Assembly: GCF_000226255.1 (NCBI RefSeq)
Contig: NZ_AGFG01000064.1
Location: forward strand, 84,169 to 148,168
Direction of reading: 5' to 3'
Origin: Desulfovibrio sp. A2
GTDB taxonomy: Bacteria > Desulfobacterota > Desulfovibrionia > Desulfovibrionales > Desulfovibrionaceae
Length of the DNA stretch: 64,000 nucleotides
A model generated the notes under the pieces. That model made no database searches, had not been told where the DNA came from, and was given only the letters and a program-made list of their open reading frames with translations. Shown here piece after piece: positions 9,636-18,467 of the stretch. The translations under genes and the position numbers were made by a program. The number at the start of each line of letters is the position of its first letter. The first letter of the stretch is position 1.

Positions 9636-10031
9636 TCAGCAGGAACAGCCGGGGCGCAGCAACTCTTCGCGCACGCATTGGGTGATGTCGTTGGCGTAGT
9701 GCAGGAACAGTCCGCTCACCCCGGCCAGGGGCGTCCAGTAGCCGTCCACGAAGCGCTGCCCCTGCTCGGTGAAGGTCAGGCTGCGGACGCAGGCGTTGTC
9801 GCGCAGGGCGGTGTTGGCCTTGCACGCGGCGCAGGGCCTGTCCGGGCCGCACAGGGTGAAGCATTTCCGGCCCGGCTCGATGCCCACGGCCCGTGCCGCC
9901 GGGTTTGCGGCCACGATGGTGCGGTTGGGCTTGGTGAGCATGACGGGCGAGGGATGCATGTCCCACATCATGTGGAACGCTTCGAGAATGTTCGGGGCGA
10001 TGTCTTCGAAGTGCTTTTCGGTGTTGTCCAT
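9636..10031 (-). CDS. Small PAS-like protein with cysteine cluster
   Basis: 131-residue cytoplasmic protein. Residues 15-60 resemble a PAS core (AFHMMWDMHPSPVMLTKPNR, then IVAANPAA). A cysteine group follows: CFTLCGPDRPCAACKAN, with C-x4-C-x5-C-x2-C spacing, another Cys in NACVRS, and a final GCSC. This resembles PAS domains in which cysteines bind haem, iron-sulfur or disulfide, so a redox-sensing role is plausible but inferred. There is no output domain, so any signal must pass to a partner. The start is set by the strong GGAGG six bases before the ATG. It is divergent from the AraC-family gene. Confidence 0.7.
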   Translation of the reverse strand: MDNTEKHFEDIAPNILEAFHMMWDMHPSPVMLTKPNRTIVAANPAARAVGIEPGRKCFTLCGPDRPCAACKANTALRDNACVRSLTFTEQGQRFVDGYWTPLAGVSGLFLHYANDITQCVREELLRPGCSC

Positions 10032-10210
10032 GTGTCCTCCGGTAGTTTGGGGCGAAAATCGGGTGGATGGGGCGTTGCGTCGCCGCCCGTGTCGGCGCGG
10101 CCGGTCCGCTGCCCGTGAAGTGGGGTAAGAACCCGGATGGCGGAACGCCGTTCGTGCGCCGTGCGGACTCATTCCCTATTCGGGGCGATACACATTGCCA
10201 CGGAAGGCAT

Positions 10211-10262
10211 GGTATGCAATGCTTCTGTCGTCATGAATGACCAATCGGCCACAATGCATACC
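10211..10262. promoter_or_regulatory. Possible operator: inverted repeat between PAS-like and AraC genes
   Basis: GGTATGCA at 10211-10218 and TGCATACC at 10255-10262 form an 8-bp inverted repeat with 36 bases between arms, just before the AraC-family start. Widely spaced half-sites suit a dimeric AraC-type protein. Assignment is inference. Confidence 0.35.
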
Positions 10263-10276
10263 TGATCGGACAGAAT

Positions 10277-11206
10277 ATGTTCTGGAGCTTTTCCCTTACG
10301 CTTGCCGAATCCACCGCGTGGCACGCCCACGACGTGTTCGAGTTCGTGTTGTGCCGGTCCGGGTCGGGCCTTCTGGTGCTGGATCAGTGCGACGTGGTGC
10401 TGGCCGGGGGGCGCACTGCGCTGATACCGCCCCGCGCGCGGCACCGGTACGTCATCGGACCGCACGAGTCCGTCGGGTTGAAGGTGGTCTGCCTGACCCA
10501 GGGCGACATGGCCACCCAGCTTTCGCCCACGCAGGTGTCCGCCCTCATGGCGGCGGACGCCGCCGGGGCTCCGGTGGTGGACCATGGCGAAGGCGCAGCC
10601 CGGCTGTGGGAACTGGCGGACATGATTCCCGATGGCCTGGGGCGGGAGGAGGGCGACGGGTTGCCCGTGGCGTGGGGCGTCATCGGCCTCTTGCTGGCGT
10701 TTCATGTCCGCGACCGGCAGGCGGGCAACAGCCACGGGGCACGACATCAGGAGGCCATGCGCCGGGTGCTCCACTGGCTGGACGAGCATCTGGCGCAACC
10801 GGTGGACCTGGACGGGCTGGCGGCCCGGTTCGGGCTGTCACGCAGCCTGCTGACGCGCGAATTCCGGCGTCATTCGGGGGCCAGCGTGATCGACTACGTC
10901 AACACCCGCCGCCTGGAAAAGGCCGGAGGAGAACTGGCGGAGTCGGACCGGGGCATCGCGGAGGTGGCGCTGCGCTGCGGGTTTGCTGGCCTGCCCAATT
11001 TTTACCGCAGGTTCAAGGCGCTGTACGGCGTGACACCCGCCGAATTCCGCAGGGTCGTCATTGAGAACGCGGGGAATGCTGCCGGGAACAATGCCGGCGA
11101 TAACTCCGGTGGCGGGGGGCGGCTATCTGGCGGGCAGGCGGCGGCCGTCCGTGGGCAGGCGGCTGACGGCACAGGCGGACAAGCGCCAGGCCGCGCGGGC
11201 GGGTAA
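10277..11206 (+). CDS. AraC-family transcriptional regulator
   Basis: 309 residues. The N-terminal cupin-like effector domain includes WHAHDVFEFVLCRSGSG and LIPPRARHRY. A C-terminal pair of helix-turn-helices spans about 155-260: DLDGLAARFGLSRSLLTREF, then IAEVALRCGFAGLPNFYRRF and the family ending GVTPAEFRR. A Gly/Ala/Gln-rich tail of about 40 residues follows and is probably disordered. The divergent PAS-like gene is the natural candidate target. The ligand is unknown. Confidence 0.9.
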   Translation: MFWSFSLTLAESTAWHAHDVFEFVLCRSGSGLLVLDQCDVVLAGGRTALIPPRARHRYVIGPHESVGLKVVCLTQGDMATQLSPTQVSALMAADAAGAPVVDHGEGAARLWELADMIPDGLGREEGDGLPVAWGVIGLLLAFHVRDRQAGNSHGARHQEAMRRVLHWLDEHLAQPVDLDGLAARFGLSRSLLTREFRRHSGASVIDYVNTRRLEKAGGELAESDRGIAEVALRCGFAGLPNFYRRFKALYGVTPAEFRRVVIENAGNAAGNNAGDNSGGGGRLSGGQAAAVRGQAADGTGGQAPGRAGG

Positions 11207-11323
11207 GCGCTTGACAGCGCGGGCGGGGCAGGGCAAGGGAGGCGTCACCCGCAACGGGAGCCCGACGGCGCGCCGCATGGCTGGCCGCGTCGGCACCGGC
11301 TCCTCAACCAGCAGGAACCCGTC

Positions 11324-11815
11324 GTGCGCACCGCAGACTCCTACCGCAAGGTCTTTCCGGTCACCTGGGAACAGCTTCACCGCGACGCCAAGGCGCTGTC
11401 GTGGCGGCTGCTGGAGAAAGGGCCCTGGACCGGCATCATCGCCATCACCCGCGGTGGCCTCGTGCCCGCCGCCATCATCGCCCGCGAGCTTGGGGTGCAC
11501 CTTATCGACACGGTGTGCATCACCAGCTACAAATGGCAGGATCAGGCCAGCCGCTTGGAACTGCTGAAGGGCGTGGAGGGCGACGGCGACGGCTGGCTGA
11601 TGGTGGACGACCTTGTGGACACCGGCCGCACGGCCAAGGCGGTGCGCGAAATGCTGCCCAAGGCCCACTTCGCCACCGTGTACGCCAAGCCCGAAGGACG
11701 CCCCCTGGTGGACACCTACATAACGGAAGTCAGCCAGGATACGTGGATTCTTTTCCCGTGGGACTCGGAGGTGCAATACGTGCAGCCCCTTGTCAACCAG
11801 CGGGAAGCGGGCTAG
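11324..11815 (+). CDS. gpt: Xanthine-guanine phosphoribosyltransferase
   Basis: 163 residues, close in length and motif order to E. coli Gpt. The PRPP-binding motif is [12 protein letters not shown] (about 90-101). Other matches are [39 protein letters not shown] and [10 protein letters not shown]. It converts xanthine, guanine or hypoxanthine plus PRPP into nucleotides. The start is a GTG; the ATG-free N-terminus matches family length. It lies just before a BMP-type nucleoside transporter operon, which supports a purine uptake and salvage unit, though a terminator separates the two. Confidence 0.93.
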   Translation: MRTADSYRKVFPVTWEQLHRDAKALSWRLLEKGPWTGIIAITRGGLVPAAIIARELGVHLIDTVCITSYKWQDQASRLELLKGVEGDGDGWLMVDDLVDTGRTAKAVREMLPKAHFATVYAKPEGRPLVDTYITEVSQDTWILFPWDSEVQYVQPLVNQREAG

Positions 11816-11827
11816 AAATCTCTTTTC

Positions 11828-11852
11828 CCGCATTGGCGCGCGTGCGGTTTTT
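11828..11852 (+). terminator. Intrinsic terminator after gpt
   Basis: CCGCA and TGCGG arms enclose a GC-rich loop and are followed by five T residues, 12 bases after the gpt stop. Confidence 0.5.
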
Positions 11853-11953
11853 CCGTCCGTGCAGATCCAGGCCGTAACGCCGCCAGAAGGCGGGCGGGCA
11901 GCCCGTCCGCAGCCGTATACCGTTCCATCCACCCAGCCCCGAGGAGGCTCCCG

Positions 11954-13096
11954 ATGCGCAAATCCGTATCCGCGATGTTGCTGGTTGCCGCCATGCTGCT
12001 CATGGCCGCCCTGACCGGCTGCGGCGAAGACAAGAAGCCTGCGGAGGCCCCCAAGGCCGAGCAGAAGCCCGCTGCCGCCGCTCCTGCCCCTGCCGCCCCC
12101 GCAAAGGAAATGCAGGTCGGTTTCGTCTACGTTTCGCCCGTGGGCGACGTGGGTTGGTCGTGGGCCCATGACCAGGCCCGCAAGGCCATCGAGGACATGG
12201 ACGGCGTGACCACCTCGTTCGTGGAATCGGTGCCCGAAGGGGCAGACGCCGAACGCGTCATCCAGAACATGGCGCGCAAGGGCTACGACATCATCTTCAC
12301 CACCAGCTTCGGGTACATGGATCCCACGCTGAAGGTGGCGGAACAGTTCCCGGGCATCACCTTCATGCACTGCTCGGGCTACAAGACCGCGCCCAACATG
12401 AGCAACTACTTCGGGCGGATGTACCAGGCCCGCTACCTGACCGGCATGGTGGCCGGCGCCATGACCAAGTCGAACATCCTCGGCTACGTGGCGGCCTTCC
12501 CCATTCCCGAGGTGATTCGCGGCATCAACGCCTACACCCTGGGCGTGCGCGCCGTGAACCCCAAGGCCGAGGTGCGCGTGGTGTGGACCAAGACCTGGTA
12601 CGACCCGGCCACGGAAAAGGAAGCCGCCAAGAGCCTGCTGGACGTGGGCGCAGACGTCATCGCCCAGCACCAGGATTCCCCCGGCCCGCAGGAGGCCGCC
12701 CAGGAGCGCGGCGTGTATTCCGTGGGCTACAACTCGAACATGAGCCAGTTCGCCCCCAAGTCGCACCTGACCGCCGCCGTGTGGAACTGGACCCCGTTCT
12801 ACAAGGACGTGGTGGAAAAGGTCCGCAAGGGTGAATGGAAGTCCGGCGCGTACTGGCCGGGCATCGAGACCGGCATCGTGGGCGTGGCCCCCTATGGCGA
12901 CATGGTGCCGCAGGACGTGCGCGCCAAGGTCGACGCGCGCAAGGCCGAGATCGTGGCGGGCACCTACAAGGTGTTCTCCGGTCCCGTGAAGGACCAGAAC
13001 GGCGCCGTGCGCGTGCCCGAAGGCCAGGTGCTTTCCGATCAGGACATGCTGGGCATGACCTGGTTCGTGGAAGGCGTGGTCGGTTCCACCCAGTAG
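11954..13096 (+). CDS. BMP-family lipoprotein, purine nucleoside ABC transporter binding protein
   Basis: 380 residues with a lipoprotein signal; lipobox LTGC gives Cys23. An Ala/Pro/Lys-rich tether follows, then the BMP (PnrA/Med) fold: VGFVYVSPVGDVGWSW, IIFTTSFGYMDPTLKVAEQF, NYFGRMYQARYLTGMVAG and IAQHQDSPGPQEAAQERG. Family members bind purine nucleosides or related ligands outside the membrane and feed a YufOPQ-type ABC transporter. The next three genes encode exactly those components. A strong GAGGAGG precedes the ATG. Confidence 0.93.
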   Translation: MRKSVSAMLLVAAMLLMAALTGCGEDKKPAEAPKAEQKPAAAAPAPAAPAKEMQVGFVYVSPVGDVGWSWAHDQARKAIEDMDGVTTSFVESVPEGADAERVIQNMARKGYDIIFTTSFGYMDPTLKVAEQFPGITFMHCSGYKTAPNMSNYFGRMYQARYLTGMVAGAMTKSNILGYVAAFPIPEVIRGINAYTLGVRAVNPKAEVRVVWTKTWYDPATEKEAAKSLLDVGADVIAQHQDSPGPQEAAQERGVYSVGYNSNMSQFAPKSHLTAAVWNWTPFYKDVVEKVRKGEWKSGAYWPGIETGIVGVAPYGDMVPQDVRAKVDARKAEIVAGTYKVFSGPVKDQNGAVRVPEGQVLSDQDMLGMTWFVEGVVGSTQ

Positions 13097-13123
13097 CCGA
13101 CGCGTACCCGGAGCCCCCTGTCC

Positions 13124-14197
13124 ATGTTCCTTCCCAGAGTCGTGAAACGGCAGGAGCCCCTTCAGTGGGGCTCCTTTTTCATTTTCGCCGCGGCCCTCGT
13201 CGTTTCGCTGGGGGTCAGCTGCGCGTTGCTCGCCGTGCACGGCAAGCCGCCACTGAAGGCGCTGGCGGTCCTATGGTCGGGCGGCTTCGGCGGACCCTTC
13301 GCGCTCGAGGACACGCTGCTCAAATCCATCCCCATCTTTCTCTGTTCGCTGGGGGTGGCCGTGTCGTTCCGCATGCAGGTGTGGAACATCGGGGCCGAAG
13401 GGCAGTTCGCCTTGGGCGCGGTGGGCGCGACCTGGGCGGTGCTGACCTTTCCGGTCCTGCCCCTGTGGGCCATGATGCCGGTGATGTTCCTGTGCGCGGC
13501 CGTCGCGGGCGGGCTGTGGGCGGCCGTGCCCGCCGTGCTGCGCCTGCGCTTCGGCATGAACGAGATCATCTCCACGCTGATGTTCAACTACATCGGCATC
13601 CTGTTCCTGCAGTTCCTGGTCTACGGCGTGTGGAAGGACCCGACCAGCTTCGGCTTTCCCATGACCTCCATCTTTCCCAAGGCCGCCATCATCGGTCCCA
13701 TCTCCCCGGCCACCCTGGGCCGGGTGCACTGGGGACTTGCGGTGTGCGCGGGCGTGGCCGTGCTGCTGGCCGTGTTCCTGAAGCGCACCCGCCTCGGCTT
13801 CGAACTGCTGGCCGGGGGCGAAAACCCCCGCGCCGCGCGCTACGCCCGCATGCCCTACAACCTGCTGGTGCTGCTGGTCATGTCGCTGTGCGGCGCGCTG
13901 GCGGGGTTTGCCGGGTGCATCGAAACCTCGGCCACGGTGAACCGCCTGCAACCCAGCATCATGGTGGGTTACGGCTACACCGCCATCGTGGTGGCCTGGC
14001 TGTCGCGCCTGCGCATCACCTCCATCGCGCTTTTCGCCTTTCTGCTGGCGGGGCTGCGCGTGGGCGTGGAGCATTTGCAGCTTGATCTTCAGGTGCCCGC
14101 CGCCTTCGGGGGCATTCTGGAGGGCATGATCCTGCTTTCGGTGCTGGCCGGGCAGTTCTTCGACCGCTACCGCTTCACGCTGAAGGGGAGGAGCTAG
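13124..14197 (+). CDS. ABC transporter permease (nucleoside type, first subunit)
   Basis: 357-residue integral membrane protein of the BPD_transp_2 family (RbsC/YufP-like) with about nine or ten hydrophobic segments. The family motif is seen in WNIGAEGQFALGAVGATWAV and GMNEIISTLMFNYIGI. Together with the next permease it should form the channel for purine nucleosides delivered by the BMP lipoprotein. Its stop is one base before the start of the second permease gene. Confidence 0.93.
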   Translation: MFLPRVVKRQEPLQWGSFFIFAAALVVSLGVSCALLAVHGKPPLKALAVLWSGGFGGPFALEDTLLKSIPIFLCSLGVAVSFRMQVWNIGAEGQFALGAVGATWAVLTFPVLPLWAMMPVMFLCAAVAGGLWAAVPAVLRLRFGMNEIISTLMFNYIGILFLQFLVYGVWKDPTSFGFPMTSIFPKAAIIGPISPATLGRVHWGLAVCAGVAVLLAVFLKRTRLGFELLAGGENPRAARYARMPYNLLVLLVMSLCGALAGFAGCIETSATVNRLQPSIMVGYGYTAIVVAWLSRLRITSIALFAFLLAGLRVGVEHLQLDLQVPAAFGGILEGMILLSVLAGQFFDRYRFTLKGRS

Positions 14198-14198
14198 C

Positions 14199-15125
14199 AT
14201 GGACATGGACACCGCGCTGCTGCTCTCCATCCTGGCCGCCACGGTGCAGTCGGGCACGCCCATCCTGTACGCCACCCTGGGCGAGATGTTCACCGAACGC
14301 TCCGGTGTGCTGAACCTGGGTGTGGAAGGCATGATGATCGTGGGCGCGTTCACCGCCTTTCTGGCCACCCACCTTACCGGCAACCCGTGGGCGGGCGTGC
14401 TTGCCGCCGGGCTGTGCGGGGGCGGGCTGTCCCTGCTGCACGGGATCGTCTGCCTGATCTTTCAGGGCAACCAGGTGGTGTCGGGCCTTGCGCTGACCAT
14501 CCTGGGCCTGGGCCTGGCGGACTTTCTGGGCACGCCGTACGTGGGCATCACCACCACCGGCTTCCAGGCCTTCGCCGTGCCGGTGCTGGCGGACATCCCC
14601 GTGCTGGGGACCATCTTCTTCCGGCATGACGCGCTGGTCTACCTTTCGTACCTGTTGCCGCCCCTGTTCTGGCTGTTCATGGCCCGCACCCGTCCGGGCC
14701 TGGCCTTGCGCGCGGCGGGGGAACACCCGGCCGCCGCTTCCGCCGCCGGTCTTTCGCCGGTGCGCATCCGCTGGTGCGGCATCTTCACGGGCGGCTTCCT
14801 GGCCGGCATCGGCGGGGCCTACCTTTCGCTGGCCTACACCCATCTGTGGACCAACAACATGACTTCCGGGCGCGGGTGGATTGCCGTGGCGCTGGTCATC
14901 TTCGCCTTCTGGCGGCCGGGCCGCGCCGTGTTCGGCGCGTACCTGTTCGGCGGGGTGATGGCCCTGCAACTGCGCCTGCAGGCCATGGGGGCCAATCTGC
15001 CCTCGTCGCTGATGCTCATGCTGCCCTACGCGCTGACCGTGCTGGTGCTGCTGGCCTCGTCGGCGCGCGGCGGCGGACGCGCCGCGCCCGCCGCGCTGGG
15101 CGTGAACATCGAGCCCGAGGAATGA
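14199..15125 (+). CDS. ABC transporter permease (nucleoside type, second subunit)
   Basis: 308-residue membrane protein, BPD_transp_2 family (YufQ-like), with about eight hydrophobic segments. Family hallmarks are TLGEMFTERSGVLNLGVEGM near the N-terminus and the cytoplasmic loop RPGLALRAAGEHPAAASAAG. It pairs with the preceding permease. It is separated from the ATPase gene by only four bases, so the four genes form one operon. Confidence 0.93.
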   Translation: MDMDTALLLSILAATVQSGTPILYATLGEMFTERSGVLNLGVEGMMIVGAFTAFLATHLTGNPWAGVLAAGLCGGGLSLLHGIVCLIFQGNQVVSGLALTILGLGLADFLGTPYVGITTTGFQAFAVPVLADIPVLGTIFFRHDALVYLSYLLPPLFWLFMARTRPGLALRAAGEHPAAASAAGLSPVRIRWCGIFTGGFLAGIGGAYLSLAYTHLWTNNMTSGRGWIAVALVIFAFWRPGRAVFGAYLFGGVMALQLRLQAMGANLPSSLMLMLPYALTVLVLLASSARGGGRAAPAALGVNIEPEE

Positions 15126-15129
15126 TGCC

Positions 15130-16707
15130 ATGAGCGATACGCCGCACACCCCCACCGCCGTGGCTCCGGAACCCCCCCGGCGCGCCCGCGAGGCCCACGC
15201 CCACCTGCCGCCCGTGGTGCGCCTGGAAGGCATCTGCAAGTCGTTCGGCAAGGTGCGCGCCAACCACGACATCACCCTGGACATCCGGCCCGGCTGCATC
15301 AAGGCTTTGCTGGGCGAGAACGGCGCGGGCAAGTCCACGCTGATGTCCATCCTGGCGGGCAAGCTGCGCCAGGATTCGGGCTCCATCCTGGTGGACGGCG
15401 CGCCCACCCTGTTCGCCTCGCCGCGCGACGCTCTGCGCGCGGGCATCGGCATGGTCTACCAGCACTTCATGCTGGTGGATTCCATGACCGTGGCCGAAAA
15501 CGTGCTGCTGGGCCAGTCGCCCGACATGGTGCTGCGCCCCGCGCGTATGCGCGACGAGGTGGCCGCCCTGGCCGAGCGCTACGGCCTGGTGGTGGACCCG
15601 GCGGCCCGCGTGGGCGGCCTTTCCATGGGCGAGCGGCAGCGGGTGGAAATCCTGAAGCTGCTGTACCGCGACAGCCGCGTGCTGATCCTGGACGAACCCA
15701 CGGCTGTGCTTACCCCGCGTGAGACCGACCAGCTGTTCGAGGCCATGTGGCGCATGGCCGACCAGGGCAAGGCACTGGTGTTCATCAGCCACAAGCTGCA
15801 GGAAGTGCTGACCGTTGCCGACGAGATCGCCATCCTGCGCAGGGGCGAGGTGGTGGACCAGTTCAGCGAGGCCGACGTGCCCAACCAGACCGTGCTGGCC
15901 AACCGCATGGTGGGGCGCGACGTGGTGTTGCAGGTGGACGCCAAGCGGCTGACCCCGGTGGACACCGTGCTGTCCGTCGAGCATCTTTTCGGCCCGGGCC
16001 TGGACGACGTGTCGCTTACCGTGCGGCGCGGCGAGATCGTGGCCATCGCCGGGGTGGCGGGCAACGGGCAGAAGGAGCTTGTGGAAGCCATCTGCGGCCT
16101 GACCCGGCCCGCATCCGGCGAGGTGCGCATTCTTGGCCGCCCGTGGCGCGAATTCTTCGCTGGCCCTCCCGGCAGGCGCGGGCTGGCCTACATCCCGGAA
16201 GACCGCCAGGGCCTTGCCACCTGCCGCCAGTTGGACCTTGTGGACAATTTCCTGCTGACCACGCGCAACCTGTTCGCCAAGGGCATGTTCCTGGACCGCA
16301 CCGAGGCCACCAACGCGGTGAAGCGGGTGGTTTGGGAATACAACGTGCAGCCCGGCGACATCGCCGCGTCCGCGCGGGCCCTTTCCGGCGGCAACCTGCA
16401 GAAGCTGGTCATCGGGCGCGAGTTCTTCCGCAAGCCGGAAGTCATCGTGGCCGAAAACCCCACTCAGGGGCTGGACATTTCCGCCACGGAAGAAGTGTGG
16501 GGCAGACTGCTGGAGGCGCGCTCCTCCGCCGGGGTGCTGCTGGTCACCGGCGACCTGAACGAGGCGCTGGAACTGGCCGACCGCATCGCCGTGATGTACC
16601 GGGGCCGGTTCATGGACGTGTTCGACAAGGACGATACCGCCAAGGTGGAGGCTATCGGCCTGATGATGGCCGGGGTGCGCCCCGGCGAGCCGGAAACGGA
16701 AGCGTAG
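15130..16707 (+). CDS. ABC transporter ATP-binding protein (nucleoside/sugar type, double ATPase)
   Basis: 525 residues with two ABC cassettes, as in RbsA/YufO. The first has Walker A GENGAGKST, signature LSMGERQRVEIL and Walker B LILDEPTAVL. The second has the degenerate loop GVAGNGQKE and signature LSGGNLQKLVIGREF followed by AENPTQGLD, normal for the second half of this family. It powers purine nucleoside uptake with the two permeases and BMP lipoprotein upstream. A 30-residue Pro/Ala-rich N-terminal extension precedes the first cassette. An intrinsic terminator closes the operon. Confidence 0.95.
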   Translation: MSDTPHTPTAVAPEPPRRAREAHAHLPPVVRLEGICKSFGKVRANHDITLDIRPGCIKALLGENGAGKSTLMSILAGKLRQDSGSILVDGAPTLFASPRDALRAGIGMVYQHFMLVDSMTVAENVLLGQSPDMVLRPARMRDEVAALAERYGLVVDPAARVGGLSMGERQRVEILKLLYRDSRVLILDEPTAVLTPRETDQLFEAMWRMADQGKALVFISHKLQEVLTVADEIAILRRGEVVDQFSEADVPNQTVLANRMVGRDVVLQVDAKRLTPVDTVLSVEHLFGPGLDDVSLTVRRGEIVAIAGVAGNGQKELVEAICGLTRPASGEVRILGRPWREFFAGPPGRRGLAYIPEDRQGLATCRQLDLVDNFLLTTRNLFAKGMFLDRTEATNAVKRVVWEYNVQPGDIAASARALSGGNLQKLVIGREFFRKPEVIVAENPTQGLDISATEEVWGRLLEARSSAGVLLVTGDLNEALELADRIAVMYRGRFMDVFDKDDTAKVEAIGLMMAGVRPGEPETEA

Positions 16708-16734
16708 ATCGCGCGTGCGGATATTGCCGATGCA

Positions 16735-16768
16735 ACGGCGGGCCACCCCTTGGGATGGCCCGCCGTTT
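16735..16768. terminator. Intrinsic terminator after the nucleoside transporter operon
   Basis: Perfect 11-bp arms ACGGCGGGCCA and TGGCCCGCCGT around a ten-base loop, followed by TTTCGT. It is convergent between the ABC operon and the FmdB-like gene. Confidence 0.8.
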
Positions 16769-16801
16769 CGTCATGAAAAGAGGACGATGTGCGCCGGGTC
16801 C

Positions 16802-17119
16802 CTAGTTGGCGCAGCCGCACCCCCCGCCACCACCGCTGCCGCAACCGCCCGGCTTGGGGGATGTACCGGCGGCGCAGGCGCAGCCGGTCGTGGGAGTGGC
16901 GGGGCCGTTGGCGCAGCCGCACCCGGTCGAGGCCCCGGCGCCCGAATTGCGTGGGGTGCTGGTGAGCGGGCTGCCCGTGCGCAGCTTGGGCGTGGCGGCG
17001 GACATCAGCCGCGTGCCCTGGCCGCCGCAGGCGGGGCAGGCGCAGGTTTCCGCGTCGCGCGTGCACAGTTCCTCGAACGTGGCGCCGCATCCCTGGCAGG
17101 CGAATTCGTACATGGGCAT
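16802..17119 (-). CDS. FmdB-type zinc ribbon protein with Gly/Cys-rich tail
   Basis: 105 residues. The N-terminus MPMYEFACQGCGATFEELC with a second CPACGG pair is the FmdB/CxxC_CxxC_SSSS regulatory zinc ribbon. After residue 60 the tail becomes Gly/Cys-rich: TGCGCAN, TTGCACAAG and a final GGGCGCAN, three spaced CxC units after a poly-Gly run. This tail looks able to bind metal. FmdB was named for regulation of formamidase; its role in anaerobes is unsettled. The start at MPMYEF matches the family. A longer open frame upstream lacks support. Confidence 0.85.
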   Translation of the reverse strand: MPMYEFACQGCGATFEELCTRDAETCACPACGGQGTRLMSAATPKLRTGSPLTSTPRNSGAGASTGCGCANGPATPTTGCACAAGTSPKPGGCGSGGGGGCGCAN

Positions 17120-17489
17120 GGTGTGTGACCTTTGCGTGTCGGCCGGTTTCAGGCCGGTCTTGGGGTGTGGTTCCGGTTGTAAGCCGCCGCCGAACGCGCT
17201 ATTGATAGAATGCGCAAACACTCCCGCGCGTGGCCGTTCCGGTCCCTGCCCGTGACTTGCCGCTGGGGCGGCCTGGCAGGGCAGGCTGACGGGGCGGGCC
17301 GTGCCGCAGCGGCGGGGGTATCGGTCTTGCAGCGTCCCCTTGGGCGTCCGGACTTCAATAATCATTTCGCGCCGGGACGCAAGCGTTGCGCCGCAGCGCG
17401 CGTGTACATCCCATCCCCCAACCCCCGACCGGCAGCGCGGGCGGCGGCCGCAGGGCCCGCCCCACCCGCCGGCAGCAAAGGAGCACGAC
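17120..17489. other. Divergent intergenic region between FmdB and DJ-1 genes
   Basis: 370 bases. It contains a short hairpin (CCGG around TTTCAGG near 17143-17157) and the only AT-rich patch, around TTGATAGAATG (17201-17211), which is where a promoter is most likely. I see no convincing gene. Confidence 0.4.
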
Positions 17490-18077
17490 ATGGCAGTGAA
17501 GAAGATTCTGTTCCTGGTGGGCGACTTCGTGGAAGACTATGAAGTCATGGTGCCGTTCCAGATGCTGGTGATGGTGGGGCACGACGTGCACACGGTGTGC
17601 CCCGGCAAGAAGGCGGGGCAGCAGGTGCGCACGGCGGTGCACGACTTCGAGGGCGACCAGACCTATTCCGAAAAGCCGGGCCACAACTTCACCCTGAACG
17701 CCGACTTCGACGCGGTGAACCCGGCGGACTACGACGCGCTGGTGATTCCCGGCGGCCGCGCGCCCGAATACATCCGCCTGAATCCGCGCGTCATCGAGAT
17801 CGTGCGCGAGATGGCGGCGGCGAAGAAGCCCATCGCCTCGGTGTGCCATGGCCAGCAAGTGCTGGTGACGGCGGGGGTGGTCAAGGGGCTGACCTGCACC
17901 GCCTACCCCGCCGTGAAGCCGGACATCGAGGGCGCGGGCGGCACGTGGTGCGAGGTGAATGAGACGTTCACCAATGCCTGCGTGGACGGCAACGTGGTCA
18001 CCGCGCCCGCGTGGCCCGCGCATCCCGAGTGGATGCGCAAGTTCTTGGGGGTGCTGGGCTCCCGCATTGAGCCCTAG
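17490..18077 (+). CDS. DJ-1/PfpI family protein
   Basis: 195 residues, single DJ-1/PfpI domain. [20 protein letters not shown] opens the flavodoxin-like fold. The nucleophile elbow is SVCHGQQVL with Cys about 119, and the acid strand is [11 protein letters not shown]. Family members include glyoxalase III, deglycase-like and stress chaperone proteins, so exact activity is open. It differs from classical PfpI proteases by the VCHG-QQ elbow. The ATG follows AAGGAG by six bases. Confidence 0.88.
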   Translation: MAVKKILFLVGDFVEDYEVMVPFQMLVMVGHDVHTVCPGKKAGQQVRTAVHDFEGDQTYSEKPGHNFTLNADFDAVNPADYDALVIPGGRAPEYIRLNPRVIEIVREMAAAKKPIASVCHGQQVLVTAGVVKGLTCTAYPAVKPDIEGAGGTWCEVNETFTNACVDGNVVTAPAWPAHPEWMRKFLGVLGSRIEP

Positions 18078-18467
18078 CTGTGTGATGCGCACCGTTGCCC
18101 TTCCGCATGCGGCAACGCTGTGGACGAAATCCGCCTTTTGCCGCCGGGCGGCGTTGGCTTGTCGTTTTTGATGCTCACGTACCGAAGTACAGCGTTGCTT
18201 TCGCCATCCGTAAGGCTCGTGCGCGCACTCGCCTAACGGCTGCCGATCTGCGCTTAAAAACACCAACCCGCCTTGCCCGGCGGACAAAACTCGTAATTCC
18301 GTACATCGTTTCCGCACCAGCCTCCGCGACGGAAGACCGTCGCGGGGTATAGGGAAGAAAGGCATAAGTGCTCAGGCGTGTATCGTGGAAGATGTTTGTG
18401 TAGCGCGACGTCCGGCTCACCCGCCGGACGTCGCTGCATATGGCGGGTGCTGCCATGGGGAGGGCGG
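18078..18467. other. Intergenic region with two hairpin-forming repeats
   Basis: 390 bases of lower GC than the flanks. It holds a near-palindrome at 18208-18239 centred on GTGCGCGCAC (13 of 16 arm bases pair) and a perfect 12-bp hairpin at 18405-18434. GTAC-cgaa-GTAC near 18178-18190 is a further small inverted repeat. No gene is evident. Confidence 0.5.
18405..18434. repeat. Perfect 12-bp inverted repeat in the leader of the hydrolase gene
   Basis: GCGACGTCCGGC at 18405-18416 and its exact complement at 18423-18434 enclose a six-base loop, 33 bases upstream of the hydrolase start. No T-run follows, so it may be an operator or an mRNA hairpin and not a terminator. Confidence 0.6.

Noticed and set aside
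11816..11953. Purine riboswitch before the nucleoside transporter
   Set aside because: No conserved purine aptamer core; the gap holds a terminator and little else.
11123..13240. 705-codon minus-strand open frame
   Set aside because: Antisense to gpt and the BMP lipoprotein gene, both clearly real.
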